Of a DNA stretch of 64,000 bases, positions 9,413 to 17,424 are shown piece by piece. Origin of the DNA: Streptomyces filamentosus (GTDB lineage: Bacteria > Actinomycetota > Actinomycetes > Streptomycetales > Streptomycetaceae); the NCBI RefSeq assembly GCF_014654895.1, contig NZ_BNBE01000001.1:868001-932000 (forward strand), read 5' to 3'. Under the pieces are notes generated by a model. It was not told the origin of the DNA, did no database searches, and worked only from the letters and a program-made list of their open reading frames with translations. Position 1 is the first letter of the stretch. The number at the start of each line of letters is the position of its first letter. The translations under genes were made by a program, and so were the position numbers.

Positions 9413-9418
9413 ACTGTA
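9413..9418 (-). promoter_or_regulatory. Putative -10 of a leaderless dapF transcript
   Basis: TACAGT (reverse complement of 9413-9418) matches the TANNNT -10 consensus; a start site 7 nt downstream would be the G of GTG 9405. No clear -35 at 17-18 bp. Confidence 0.5.
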
Positions 9419-9505
9419 CGGTGCCGCCCGGACACCCGTTCCGGGTTGTCCACAGGGCGGGCCCGCGCGGCCCGGCGGGGAGCCGCCGGAAGGGCCCGGC
9501 GGGCT

Positions 9506-9964
9506 TCAGCGGAGCCGGGCGACGCGCCAGACCGCGAGGGCGACGAGGGCCGCGATGGTCGTCACGTACAGGAGGAGGAACCGCCAGTCCGGCCGCTCGC
9601 CGGAGCCGCGCTGCGGCAGGCCCGGCCAGGTGTAGCCGACCTTGCGGGCGGCCATCACGCCCCAGCCGGCGGCGCAGAAGCTGATGAGCAGCCCCAGCAT
9701 GGCGACGACGGCGCCGCCGTCGCCGGAGCCGAAGGCCAGCGGGAAGGCGAACATCAGGGAGCCGACGGCGGCGAGTCCCAGGATGGGGGCGAGCTGCCAG
9801 ATCCGCAGCAGGCGCCGGGGGCGCAGCTCGACCTCGACCTCGGCCGCGTCGACCTCCACCGCGGTGCCCTCGGCGTCGTCGGGTCCGTCCGGGGTCAGCC
9901 CCGGGGCATCCCCGGGGACCGCCTCGTGCTGTTCTCTGTCGCGAGGGCCGGCCTCCATCGCCAC
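9506..9964 (-). CDS. Small integral membrane protein, function unknown
   Basis: 152 aa from GTG 9964, which has GGGAGGG about 4 nt upstream; ATG 9958 and GTG 9988 are alternatives. An acidic cytoplasmic N-terminus (rich in Asp, Glu and Pro to about residue 48) is followed by three hydrophobic segments near residues 55-75, 83-102 and 127-146. I recognise no domain. It lies between miaA and dapF on the same strand, but gaps of ~100 nt on each side argue against tight coupling. Confidence 0.7.
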   Translation of the reverse strand: MAMEAGPRDREQHEAVPGDAPGLTPDGPDDAEGTAVEVDAAEVEVELRPRRLLRIWQLAPILGLAAVGSLMFAFPLAFGSGDGGAVVAMLGLLISFCAAGWGVMAARKVGYTWPGLPQRGSGERPDWRFLLLYVTTIAALVALAVWRVARLR

Positions 9965-10066
9965 GCGCCCTCCCAACTCGGACTCCACTTGGTCGATCGA
10001 TGCTCGATGATGGCACGCTCCTGACCGCCGAAATGACGGGCAGGGCGTCCCGATGCCATCACGTGA

Positions 10067-11005
10067 TCAGGCTGTAACCGCTCGTTCGACCAACGACAGC
10101 GCCTCCCCGGGGAGTTCCCCCCGGTGGTCGGCGGCCCCGCTGAGCCAGTGGACGCGCGGGTCGCGCCGGAACCACGAGTCCTGACGGCGGGCGAAGCGCT
10201 TGGTGGCGCGCACGGTCTCCGCGCGCGCCTCGTCCTCGGTGCACTCCCCCGCGAGCGCCGCGAGCACCTGCTGGTAGCCGAGCGCGCGGGAGGCCGTGCG
10301 CCCCTCGCGCAGTCCGACCGCCTCCAGGGCGCGGACCTCGTCGACGAGGCCGGCCTCCCACATGCGGTCCACGCGCGTGGCGATCCGCTCGTCGAGCTCC
10401 GGGCGGGCCACGTCGACGCCGATCTGGACGGTGTCGTAGACGGACTCGTGGCCGGGGAGGTTGGCGGTGAAGGGCTTCCCGGTGATCTCGATGACCTCCA
10501 GGGCGCGGACGATCCGGCGTCCGTTGCCGGGGAGGATCGCGCGGGCCGCCTCGGGGTCGGCGGCGGCGAGCCGGGCGTGCAGGGCGCCGGAGCCGCGCTC
10601 GTCGAGCTCCGCCTCCAGGCGGGCCCGGACGGCCGGGTCGGTGCCGGGGAACTCCAGGGCGTCCACGGCGCCGCGCACGTACAGGCCGGAACCGCCGACG
10701 AGGACGGGGGTGCGGCCCTCGGCGAGCAGCCGGTCGATCTCGGCGCGGGCGAGGCGCTGGTACTCGGCGACGCTGGCGGCCTCGGTGACGTCCCAGACGT
10801 CGAGGAGGCGGTGGGGGACTCCGCCGCGCTCCTCCGGCGTCAGTTTGGCGGTGCCGATGTCCATCCCGCGGTAGAGCTGCATCGAGTCGGCGTTGACGAC
10901 CTCGCCCCCGAGCTGCTGGGCCAGGAAGACTCCCAGATCGGACTTTCCGGCCGCCGTGGGGCCGACGACGGCGATGACCCGCGGTGCGGGAGCTGCGCTT
11001 CTCAC
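10067..11005 (-). CDS. miaA: tRNA dimethylallyltransferase
   Basis: 312 aa from GTG 11005; the frame stays open far upstream but with no family resemblance. MiaA transfers the dimethylallyl group to N6 of A37 in tRNAs reading codons that begin with U, the substrate later methylthiolated by MiaB, encoded 1.9 kb away. The P-loop GPTAAGKS (15-22) is followed by VVNADSMQLYRGMDIGTAK and DVWDVTEAASVAEYQ, and the second half has the RRIVRALEV region that contacts tRNA. There is no good ribosome site; GAGACT six nt before the start could be a weak leaderless -10. Confidence 0.95.
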   Translation of the reverse strand: MRSAAPAPRVIAVVGPTAAGKSDLGVFLAQQLGGEVVNADSMQLYRGMDIGTAKLTPEERGGVPHRLLDVWDVTEAASVAEYQRLARAEIDRLLAEGRTPVLVGGSGLYVRGAVDALEFPGTDPAVRARLEAELDERGSGALHARLAAADPEAARAILPGNGRRIVRALEVIEITGKPFTANLPGHESVYDTVQIGVDVARPELDERIATRVDRMWEAGLVDEVRALEAVGLREGRTASRALGYQQVLAALAGECTEDEARAETVRATKRFARRQDSWFRRDPRVHWLSGAADHRGELPGEALSLVERAVTA

Positions 11006-11177
11006 CGCCCCAGTCTCGCAAACCTCCCGGGCCGTCCCCGAACGGGCGACGTGACAGGGGGGTGGGGGGTTCGTTGCCCGTTGCGTGGTTCCGGCCGCTC
11101 GCCGGACGTGCCACGGCCGTGTTGCGGCCGTCATGTCCGCCGTGCGGCACCCCCGACGAGTAGGGTGTGGAGTAAAT

Positions 11178-11519
11178 ATGGGCGTTTTCTCAAGGTTTCG
11201 CCGGAAGAAGGCGGTCGCGACGGAGGATGTGGCCGATGTCTCCCCGGTGGGGACCGAGGCCCTCGGGTCCGAAGCGGCGGACGCCGGAGCGGTGGAGTCG
11301 GAGTCCGTGGAGCCGGAGGCTGCGAAGTCGGAAGCCACCGGTTCCGGCGGGTCCGGCGGTGGGGTGACGCGGGTGACCGTCGCGGGGCTGCCCGCGGCGG
11401 CCGGGGACGTTCCCGGGACGGCGGAGGCCGCCGTGGAGTCCGTGGAGATCCCTCGGCAGCAGTCGGCCGTCACCGCCGCGGACACGGGGAGCGAGACCGG
11501 GGAAACCGCCCGCAGGTAG
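11178..11519 (+). CDS. Small acidic hypothetical protein (often labelled gliding motility protein)
   Basis: 113 aa. It starts MGVFSRFRRKK, a basic, possibly membrane-associating N-terminus; the rest is acidic and low in complexity (Glu, Ala, Ser, Gly, Val), probably disordered. ATG 11178 has GGAG 8 nt upstream and TAGGGT at 11161-11166. Similar short streptomycete proteins carry the label gliding motility protein, but nothing here supports motility. The next gene begins 28 nt downstream, so the two may be co-transcribed. Confidence 0.65.
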   Translation: MGVFSRFRRKKAVATEDVADVSPVGTEALGSEAADAGAVESESVEPEAAKSEATGSGGSGGGVTRVTVAGLPAAAGDVPGTAEAAVESVEIPRQQSAVTAADTGSETGETARR

Positions 11520-11547
11520 GCAGGACACGGACACGGAGAGGTGCCCC

Positions 11548-11847
11548 ATGGGTCTCCTGGATTCACTGAAGGCCAAGCTGGGCCCGGCCAAGGACAAGGT
11601 CTCGGACCTCGCCCAGCAGCACGGGGACAAGATCGACCAGGGTCTGGACAAGGCCGCGAAGATGGTCGACGAGAAGACCAAGGGCAAGTACAGCGACAAG
11701 ATCCAGTCCGGTACGGGCAAGGCCAAGGAGGCCATCGACCGGATCGGCCAGAAGGACGACGGCACGCCGGGTGACGGCAAGCCCGGCGGGGGCGCGCCGG
11801 GTGACGGCAAGCCCGGCGGGAGCACGCCCCCGCCTCCGGCCGCCTGA
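11548..11847 (+). CDS. MT0933-like antitoxin family small protein
   Basis: 99 aa. MGLLDSLKAKLGPAKDKVSD followed by Lys/Asp-rich amphipathic helix to about residue 70 (HGDKIDQGLDKAAKMVDEK), then a Gly/Pro/Asp-Gly-Lys tail containing a duplicated GDGKPGG. The helix pattern matches the Rv0909/MT0933-type antitoxin family as I know it. No toxin ORF is next to it: the upstream partner is the low-complexity acidic protein and the downstream gene is convergent. GGAGAGG lies 7 nt before the ATG. It ends at a perfect terminator hairpin. Confidence 0.7.
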   Translation: MGLLDSLKAKLGPAKDKVSDLAQQHGDKIDQGLDKAAKMVDEKTKGKYSDKIQSGTGKAKEAIDRIGQKDDGTPGDGKPGGGAPGDGKPGGSTPPPPAA

Positions 11848-11860
11848 GTCCCGCCCGTAC

Positions 11861-11900
11861 GGCGGACGGCCGCGGAGCACCCGCTCCGCGGCCGTCCGCC
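11861..11900. terminator. Perfect 18-bp-stem terminator between convergent genes
   Basis: GGCGGACGGCCGCGGAGC (11861-11878), loop ACCC, then its exact reverse complement at 11883-11900. It separates the antitoxin-like gene (+) from the LigB-like gene (-). Confidence 0.88.
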
Positions 11901-11902
11901 GT

Positions 11903-11938
11903 TCCGGTGGTCCGGTGGTCCGGTGGTCGGGTGGTCCG
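11903..11938. repeat. 9-bp tandem repeat, about 4 copies
   Basis: TCCGGTGGT repeated about four times with one variant copy, immediately after the terminator hairpin and before the stop codon of the LigB-like gene. It is non-coding. Confidence 0.7.
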
Positions 11939-11943
11939 GGCCG

Positions 11944-12657
11944 TCAGGACCAGACGGCGACCAGGTACTCGACGCCGTACGGGACGTCTTTGTACAGGAG
12001 GCGGCCGGCCAGGCCCGCGCCCTCCGCGGCGCCCGCGAGGACCTGCCAGGGGGCACGGCCGGCCGCCTTCAGTTCGTACGCGAGGCCCGCGTCGAGCGCG
12101 AGGACGCCGGGCACGTCGGCGGAGCCCAGGACGCGGGCGGCCTCGGCGTCGAAGCCGGCGGCCCGCTCGTCGAGGTAGCCGGGAGCCTTCACCGTCCGGC
12201 AGGCGCTGCCGTCGCCCAGGACGAGCAGGGCGACCCGCCCGGCCGATGCGGCGAGGCTCCGGCCGGCCTCCGCACACTCCTCGGGGGTGGCGCGCTCGGC
12301 GATCCCGAAGCCCTCCACGGCCGCGCCGGAGGCGTCCGCCCCGCCGGTACGGGAGAGCAGCCAGGCGCCCACGGCGAGCGGGGCCGGCAGCGGGCGGCCC
12401 CCGGGACCCTCCCCGAGGCGGACCGAGAGGTCGACGCCGAATCCGGCGAAGGAGCCGGTGGAACCGGCCGGGAAGGCGCCCTGGGCGTCCTGGGGCACCG
12501 GCCCGACGACGTACAGCCGGTCGGGCCGGGCGGCGGCGAGCACCCCGAGGGCGTCCGCGCAGTGCGCCCGCGCGGCGTCCAGCTCGGGGGCGGCACCGCT
12601 CGCGACCTCGGGCACGAGGAGCGGCGGGCAGGGGCACACGGCTGCGGCGACAAGCAT
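11944..12657 (-). CDS. LigB-like (class III extradiol dioxygenase fold) protein of unknown activity
   Basis: 237 aa. The N-terminus MLVAAAVCPCPPLLVPEVASG and the GDGSACR...PGYLDERAAGFD segment resemble the class III extradiol dioxygenase subunit B fold found as a conserved hypothetical in actinobacteria. I cannot point to a complete set of iron ligands, so ring-cleaving activity should not be assumed. There is no ribosome site at ATG 12657; TAGGCT (rc of 12665-12670) lies 7 nt upstream, suggesting a leaderless mRNA. It follows miaB on the same strand after a 238-nt gap full of short GGTCCCGG/GATCCCGG repeats. Confidence 0.7.
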   Translation of the reverse strand: MLVAAAVCPCPPLLVPEVASGAAPELDAARAHCADALGVLAAARPDRLYVVGPVPQDAQGAFPAGSTGSFAGFGVDLSVRLGEGPGGRPLPAPLAVGAWLLSRTGGADASGAAVEGFGIAERATPEECAEAGRSLAASAGRVALLVLGDGSACRTVKAPGYLDERAAGFDAEAARVLGSADVPGVLALDAGLAYELKAAGRAPWQVLAGAAEGAGLAGRLLYKDVPYGVEYLVAVWS

Positions 12658-12895
12658 GATCCGCAGCCTACTGCCCCGGCACCGCGCGGGGCCTGCCTCT
12701 CAGAACCTGCTGCTCAGGGCCTGCCGCACGGAGGGAAGGCCGGGCACCGCCCGGGACCCGGGCCGGAGCCCGTGACTGGAGCGGAGCCCGTACCCGGCGC
12801 GGGGCCCGAGCTCGGCCCCAGCCCCGGTCCCGGTCGCCGATCCCGGTCCCGGCCGCCGATCCCGGACCCGGGCCCGGCGGTCGTCGAACCTCCCG

Positions 12896-14425
12896 TCAGT
12901 GCCCCACGCCGCAAGCCGGCGCGTCGGCGGCCGGGAGCGGCTCGGGGACGCCGATCTTCGGCAGGCCGAGCAGGACGCCGGCCGGCTTGGCGGCGGCCTC
13001 GGCGGTGCGCTTCTCCCAGGCGTCGCCCGCGCGGGTACGGCGGACGGCCGTGGTCGGGCCCTCGGCGAGCAGGTGGTGCGGGGCGGCGTAGGTGATCTCG
13101 ACGGTCACGACGTCGCCGGGGCGGACGTCCTGGTCCGGCTTGGTGAAGTGGACGAGGCGGTTGTCGGGGGCGCGGCCGGAGAGGCGGTGGGTGGCGCCGT
13201 CCTTGCGGCCCTCGCCCTCGGCGACCATGACCTCCAGGGTGCGGCCGACCTGCTTCTTGTTCTCGTCCCAGGAGATCTCCTCCTGGAGGGCGACCAGGCG
13301 CTCGTAGCGGGCCTGCACGACCTCCTTGGGGATCTGCCCGTCCATCTCGGCGGCCGGGGTCCCGGGGCGCTTGGAGTACTGGAAGGTGAAGGCGTTCGCG
13401 AAGCGGGCCTCGCGGACCACGTGCATGGTCTGCTCGAAGTCCTCCTCGGTCTCGCCGGGGAAGCCCACGATGATGTCGGTGGAGATGGCGGCGTGCGGGA
13501 TCGCGGCGCGCACCTTCTCGATGATCCCGAGGAAACGCTCCTGCCGGTACGAGCGGCGCATGGCCTTGAGGATCGGGTCCGAGCCGGACTGGAGCGGCAT
13601 GTGCAGCTGGGGCATCACGTTCGGCGTCTCGGCCATGGCGGCGATGACGTCGTCGGTGAAGTCGCGCGGGTGCGGAGAGGTGAAGCGGACCCGCTCCAGG
13701 CCCTCGACGGAGCCGCAGGCGCGGAGGAGCTTGCTGAACGCCTCGCGGTCGCCGAGGTCGGAGCCGTACGCGTTCACGTTCTGGCCGAGCAGGGTGATCT
13801 CGGAGACGCCCTCGGCGACCAGCGCCTCGATCTCGGCGAGGATGTCGCCGGGGCGGCGGTCCTCCTCCTTGCCGCGCAGGGCGGGGACGATGCAGAAGGT
13901 GCAGGTGTTGTTGCAGCCGACCGAGATCGAGACCCAGGCCGCGTACGCCGACTCGCGGCGGGTCGGCAGGGTGGAGGGGAACGCCTCCAGGGACTCGGCG
14001 ATCTCGACCTGCGCCTCCTGCTGGACGCGGGCGCGCTCCAGGAGGACCGGCAGCTTGCCGATGTTGTGGGTGCCGAAGACGACGTCGACCCAGGGGGCCC
14101 GGTCGACGATGGTCTGGCGGTCCTTCTGCGCCAGGCAGCCGCCGACGGCGATCTGCATGCCGGGGCGGGCGGTCTTCATCGGGGCGAGGTGGCCGAGGTT
14201 GCCGTACAGCTTGTTGTCGGCGTTCTCGCGGACCGCGCAGGTGTTGAAGACGACGACGTCGGCGCCGTCGGCGTCCTTGGGGGCGCGGACGTAGCCCGCC
14301 TCCTCCAGCAGACCGGAGAGCCGCTCGGAGTCGTGGACGTTCATCTGACACCCGTAGGTGCGAATGTCGTAGGTCTTCGGTCCTTCGATGCCCACTGTGA
14401 GACTCCGGTCGCTGCTGCTGGTCAT
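12896..14425 (-). CDS. miaB: tRNA-2-methylthio-N6-dimethylallyladenosine synthase
   Basis: 509 aa from ATG 14425. A radical-SAM methylthiotransferase that converts i6A37 to ms2i6A37 in tRNA, the step after MiaA. The N-terminal UPF0004 domain supplies cluster cysteines C26 (YGCQMN), C63 (NTCAVRE) and C97 (GGCLAQ). The radical SAM CxxxCxxC is C171-C175-C178 (GCNNTCTFC). A C-terminal TRAM region follows (about 405-475). An unusual Pro/Ala tail ends [16 protein letters not shown] (rc of 14434-14439) lies 8 nt before the start with no ribosome site, so it is probably leaderless or nearly so. Confidence 0.96.
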   Translation of the reverse strand: MTSSSDRSLTVGIEGPKTYDIRTYGCQMNVHDSERLSGLLEEAGYVRAPKDADGADVVVFNTCAVRENADNKLYGNLGHLAPMKTARPGMQIAVGGCLAQKDRQTIVDRAPWVDVVFGTHNIGKLPVLLERARVQQEAQVEIAESLEAFPSTLPTRRESAYAAWVSISVGCNNTCTFCIVPALRGKEEDRRPGDILAEIEALVAEGVSEITLLGQNVNAYGSDLGDREAFSKLLRACGSVEGLERVRFTSPHPRDFTDDVIAAMAETPNVMPQLHMPLQSGSDPILKAMRRSYRQERFLGIIEKVRAAIPHAAISTDIIVGFPGETEEDFEQTMHVVREARFANAFTFQYSKRPGTPAAEMDGQIPKEVVQARYERLVALQEEISWDENKKQVGRTLEVMVAEGEGRKDGATHRLSGRAPDNRLVHFTKPDQDVRPGDVVTVEITYAAPHHLLAEGPTTAVRRTRAGDAWEKRTAEAAAKPAGVLLGLPKIGVPEPLPAADAPACGVGH

Positions 14426-14676
14426 GACATCCAAGAGTAGGCGCTCCGCCGCGGGGTCCGGGCCGGGCGGCGGGGCGGCGGAGTCCGGCCGCGCCGACGG
14501 CCCCCGCGGCGGCCGTGCCACGGGGTCGCGGTATCCGGCCACGGGGTCGCGGCGTCCGGCCGTGGGGTCGGCCGGGCACCCGGTGGTGACGTCGGCGGAG
14601 GCGTCCGGCCGCGGTGTCCGGATGTGACAGGGAATCGTCATTGCCGTCACGGGGCGGGGCGGGCGAAGGTGGGGGC

Positions 14677-15708
14677 ATGTCCGAGACCCGTTCCACCGCG
14701 GCCCCCGGGGCGCACCCCGTCCACCGGGTCGTCGTCGCGGTCTTCCCCGACGTGGACCTCCTCGACGTCACCGGGCCCGCCGAGGTCTTCGCGCTGGCCA
14801 ACCGGGAGGCGGGCGGCCCCGCCCGCTACCGGGTGCGGCTCGCCGCGCCCGGCGGCGCCGGGGAGGTGCGGACCTCGGCGGGGGTGCGGCTGGTCGCGGA
14901 CCTCGGCTTCGACGAGGTCGGCGCGGACGTGGACACCCTCCTGGTGCCGGGGGCGGTGGACCCGGGGGAGCACGGCGGGGTCGTCGCCCGGCTCGACCCC
15001 GAGGTCGTGCGGTGGGTGCGGGAGACCGCGCCGCACGCCCGGCGGGTGGCGTCGGTCTGCGTCGGCGCCCACGTGCTGGCGGCGGCCGGGCTCCTCGACG
15101 GGCGGACCGCGACGACCCACTGGTCCACGGCCGCGCAGCTGGCGGCCGACCATCCGGAGGTCTCCGTCGACCCCGATCCGATCTTCGTACGGACGGACCG
15201 GGGCCGACTGTGGACCGGGGCCGGGATCAGCGCCTGCCTCGACCTGTCCCTCGCCCTGGTGGCGGAGGACCTGGGCGAGGAGACCGCGCTCGCGGTCGCC
15301 CGGCAGCTCGTGATGTACCTGAAGCGGCAGGGCGGCCAGAGCCAGTTCTCGGTGCCGCTGAGCCGTCCGGCGGCCGGCCGGAGGGACATCGACGAGCTGC
15401 GGCTCTGGATCGCGGACCACCTCGACGAGGAGCTGTCCGCGGAGCGGCTCGCCGCCCGGATGTGCCTGAGCGAGCGGCACTTCGCCCGGGTCTTCGCGCA
15501 GGAGACGGGGTCCAGCCCCGCCGCCTACGTGGAGGCGGCCCGGATCGAGGTGGCCCGGCGCCACCTGGAGTCCTCGGACGCGCCGCTCGCCGAGGTGGCG
15601 GCGCGGGCGGGGCTGGGCTCGGTGGAGACCCTGCACCGTGCGTTCCGGCGGCAGCTCGCGACCACGCCGGCGGCGTACCGGCGACGGTTCCGCACCGGGA
15701 CCGGCTGA
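14677..15708 (+). CDS. GlxA-family transcriptional regulator (DJ-1/PfpI plus AraC helix-turn-helix)
   Basis: 343 aa from ATG 14677 (AAGGTGGGGG upstream). The N-terminal half is a DJ-1/PfpI-like class I glutamine-amidotransferase fold with [18 protein letters not shown], where the nucleophile-elbow cysteine would be. The C-terminal ~105 residues are an AraC-type double helix-turn-helix: [20 protein letters not shown] and [20 protein letters not shown]. Such regulators usually respond to small nitrogenous metabolites. The isochorismatase-like gene 207 nt downstream on the same strand is the likeliest target (inference). Confidence 0.88.
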   Translation: MSETRSTAAPGAHPVHRVVVAVFPDVDLLDVTGPAEVFALANREAGGPARYRVRLAAPGGAGEVRTSAGVRLVADLGFDEVGADVDTLLVPGAVDPGEHGGVVARLDPEVVRWVRETAPHARRVASVCVGAHVLAAAGLLDGRTATTHWSTAAQLAADHPEVSVDPDPIFVRTDRGRLWTGAGISACLDLSLALVAEDLGEETALAVARQLVMYLKRQGGQSQFSVPLSRPAAGRRDIDELRLWIADHLDEELSAERLAARMCLSERHFARVFAQETGSSPAAYVEAARIEVARRHLESSDAPLAEVAARAGLGSVETLHRAFRRQLATTPAAYRRRFRTGTG

Positions 15709-15840
15709 CCTCTCCGCCCCGCCCGATCCCCTGCCTCCCGATTCCCTGCCCTCGATTCCCTGCCCGCGTCCCTCCCCCGGGGCCCCTGCCCCCGGCCCCT
15801 GCCCCGATCTCCTCCCTCCCCTCCCTCGATTCCCTCTCCG
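15709..15840 (+). other. C-rich, G-poor tract after the GlxA gene
   Basis: About 130 nt of almost pure pyrimidine with sparse G, including repeated GATTCCCTGCC units (near 15739 and 15754). On the + strand RNA this is the kind of C-over-G bubble used by Rho. No hairpin terminator is visible after the regulator, so Rho-dependent termination is a reasonable guess. Confidence 0.45.
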
Positions 15841-15915
15841 CGCGGGCGGGCGGCTCCGCCGCGCCCCCGAGCAGTCCGTTTTCCCACCAAAGATCCCTGT
15901 CTGAAAGGTTCAGAA

Positions 15916-16536
15916 ATGAGCATCACCCCGTCCACTCCCCTGCGTGCCCTCTCCGGTCTGTCCGGCGAGCCGGCCCGCCTCTCGGAGTCGGTCCTGGTCC
16001 TCATCGACGTCCAGAACACCTACCGGTCCGGCGTGATGGCGCTGGAGGGCGCCGAGGAGGCCGTCGCCGAGGCGGCGCGGCTCCTCGCCCGGGCCCGTGC
16101 CGCCGGCGCGCCGGTCGTCCACGTCCAGCACGACGGCGGCGCGGGCTCCCCGTACGACCTCACGGCGCCCGTGGGCGCGATCAGCGACGAGGTGGCCCCG
16201 GCCGAGGGCGAGCCGGTCGTGGTGAAGACCTTCCCGAACTCCTTCCACGCCACCGAACTGGAGAAGGTCCTGACGGACCTGGGCTTCGCGGCGGGCAGCG
16301 GGAAGGACCTGGTCCTGGCCGGGTTCATGACCCACATGTGCGTGAACTACACCGCCCAGGCCGCCTTCAACCTGGGCTACCGGCCCACCGTCGTCGCCGA
16401 GGCCACCGCCACCCGGGCCCTCGCCGCGCCGGACGGGACGGTCGTGCCCGCCGCCGAGCTCAAGCGGGCCGCCCTGACCGCGCTGACCGACGTGTTCGCC
16501 GTGGTGGTGCCGACGGCGGCGGACCTGCGGGCCTGA
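15916..16536 (+). CDS. Isochorismatase-family cysteine hydrolase
   Basis: 206 aa. All three catalytic residues of the family are in place: D31 (VLIDVQNTY), K104 (VVVKTFPNSF) and C142 (THMCVNYTA). Members with this arrangement are mostly amidases or nicotinamidase-like enzymes rather than true isochorismatases. GAAAGG lies about 7 nt before ATG 15916. It is preceded by a GlxA-type regulator and followed by a strong terminator, so it is probably a single-gene unit. The substrate cannot be read from sequence. Confidence 0.88.
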   Translation: MSITPSTPLRALSGLSGEPARLSESVLVLIDVQNTYRSGVMALEGAEEAVAEAARLLARARAAGAPVVHVQHDGGAGSPYDLTAPVGAISDEVAPAEGEPVVVKTFPNSFHATELEKVLTDLGFAAGSGKDLVLAGFMTHMCVNYTAQAAFNLGYRPTVVAEATATRALAAPDGTVVPAAELKRAALTALTDVFAVVVPTAADLRA

Positions 16537-16557
16537 GCCGTACGGCCCCGCGGTGGG

Positions 16558-16597
16558 CGTCCGGCCGCCCTGCGGTTTTCCGCAGGGCGGCCGGACG
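16558..16597 (+). terminator. Perfect 18-bp-stem terminator after the hydrolase gene
   Basis: CGTCCGGCCGCCCTGCGG (16558-16575), TTTT loop, exact complement 16580-16597. It begins 22 nt after the hydrolase stop. Confidence 0.9.
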
Positions 16598-16691
16598 GGA
16601 ACACGCATACCGGCTCCGACCTGCGGTTCCTAGGTTGAGGAGCGTCCCCGGCGAGACCGCCCGGGACGCTCCTCACGCCCTTGGAGAGCCC

Positions 16692-17414
16692 ATGACGCCG
16701 CCCCCGGCCGCCCTCGTCCTCGCCCTCGCCCCCACCTCAGCCCCCACCTCCGCTTTCGCTGTCGCTTCCGCTTCCGCCCAGGAGCCCGCCGGCGGGATCG
16801 CCGGCTGGGCGGCCGGGCTCGTCGACACCCTCGGCGGGCCGGGCGCCGGGCTCGCCATCGCCCTGGAGAACCTCTTCCCGCCGCTGCCCAGCGAGGTGAT
16901 CCTGCCGCTGACCGGCTTCGCCGCCGGGCAGGGCGTGCTCGGCCTCGCCTCCGCCCTCTTCTGGACGACGCTCGGCTCGGTGGTGGGCGCGCTCGCCCTG
17001 TACGTGCTCGGCGCGCTCTTCGGCCGGGAGCGGATGCACGCGGTGTGGGCGCGGCTGCCGCTGGTGAAGGCCACGGACCTGGAGCGCACCGAGGCGTGGT
17101 TCCGGCGGCACGGCGCGAAGGCCGTCCTCCTCGGCCGGATGGTGCCGATCTTCCGCAGCCTGATCTCGGTCCCCGCCGGGGTGGAACGGATGCCGGTCCC
17201 CCTCTTCCTCCTCCTCACCACCCTCGGCAGCCTCGTCTGGAACGGCGTGCTGGTCGGCGCCGGTTACGCGCTCGGCGACCGCTGGGAACTCGTCGAGGCG
17301 TACGTGGGCGTGGCCTCCAAGGCCGTCGCCGTCCTGGTGCTCCTGGCCGCCGCGGCCTGGCTGACGGTACGGCTCCGTGGCCGCCGGGCCGACGCCCGGC
17401 ACCGGCGCGCCTAG
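16692..17414 (+). CDS. DedA-family (VTT domain) membrane protein
   Basis: 240 aa. After an Ala/Pro-rich hydrophobic N-terminus (possible signal) come the re-entrant and transmembrane segments of the DedA fold. Diagnostic motifs: ENLFPPLPSEVILPLTG (acidic residue in the re-entrant loop) and GRMVPIFRSLISVPAG (the R-x-x-P-x-x-R signature), then two C-terminal helices. DedA proteins move lipids such as undecaprenyl phosphate or phosphatidylethanolamine across the membrane. GGAG lies 7 nt before ATG 16692. The histidine kinase starts 10 nt after its stop, so it may share a transcript with the two-component pair. Confidence 0.88.
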   Translation: MTPPPAALVLALAPTSAPTSAFAVASASAQEPAGGIAGWAAGLVDTLGGPGAGLAIALENLFPPLPSEVILPLTGFAAGQGVLGLASALFWTTLGSVVGALALYVLGALFGRERMHAVWARLPLVKATDLERTEAWFRRHGAKAVLLGRMVPIFRSLISVPAGVERMPVPLFLLLTTLGSLVWNGVLVGAGYALGDRWELVEAYVGVASKAVAVLVLLAAAAWLTVRLRGRRADARHRRA

Positions 17415-17417
17415 GGT
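17412..17417 (+). promoter_or_regulatory. Putative -10 overlapping the DedA stop codon
   Basis: TAGGGT starts with the DedA stop TAG; CCGACG lies 17 bp upstream (17389-17394). A start site 7-8 nt downstream coincides with GTG 17425 of the kinase, suggesting a second, leaderless transcript. The GGGGGA between them could instead act as a ribosome site on read-through mRNA. Confidence 0.4.
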
Positions 17418-17424
17418 GGGGGAC

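Noticed and set aside
11006..12637. Long in-frame extension upstream of miaA (to 856 aa)
   Set aside because: Runs through two + strand genes and a terminator; MiaA family length and the start at GTG 11005 fit without it.
14426..14650. 75-residue N-terminal extension of MiaB
   Set aside because: Arg/Pro/Asp low-complexity sequence with no family match; ATG 14425 with a -10 eight nt upstream fits better.
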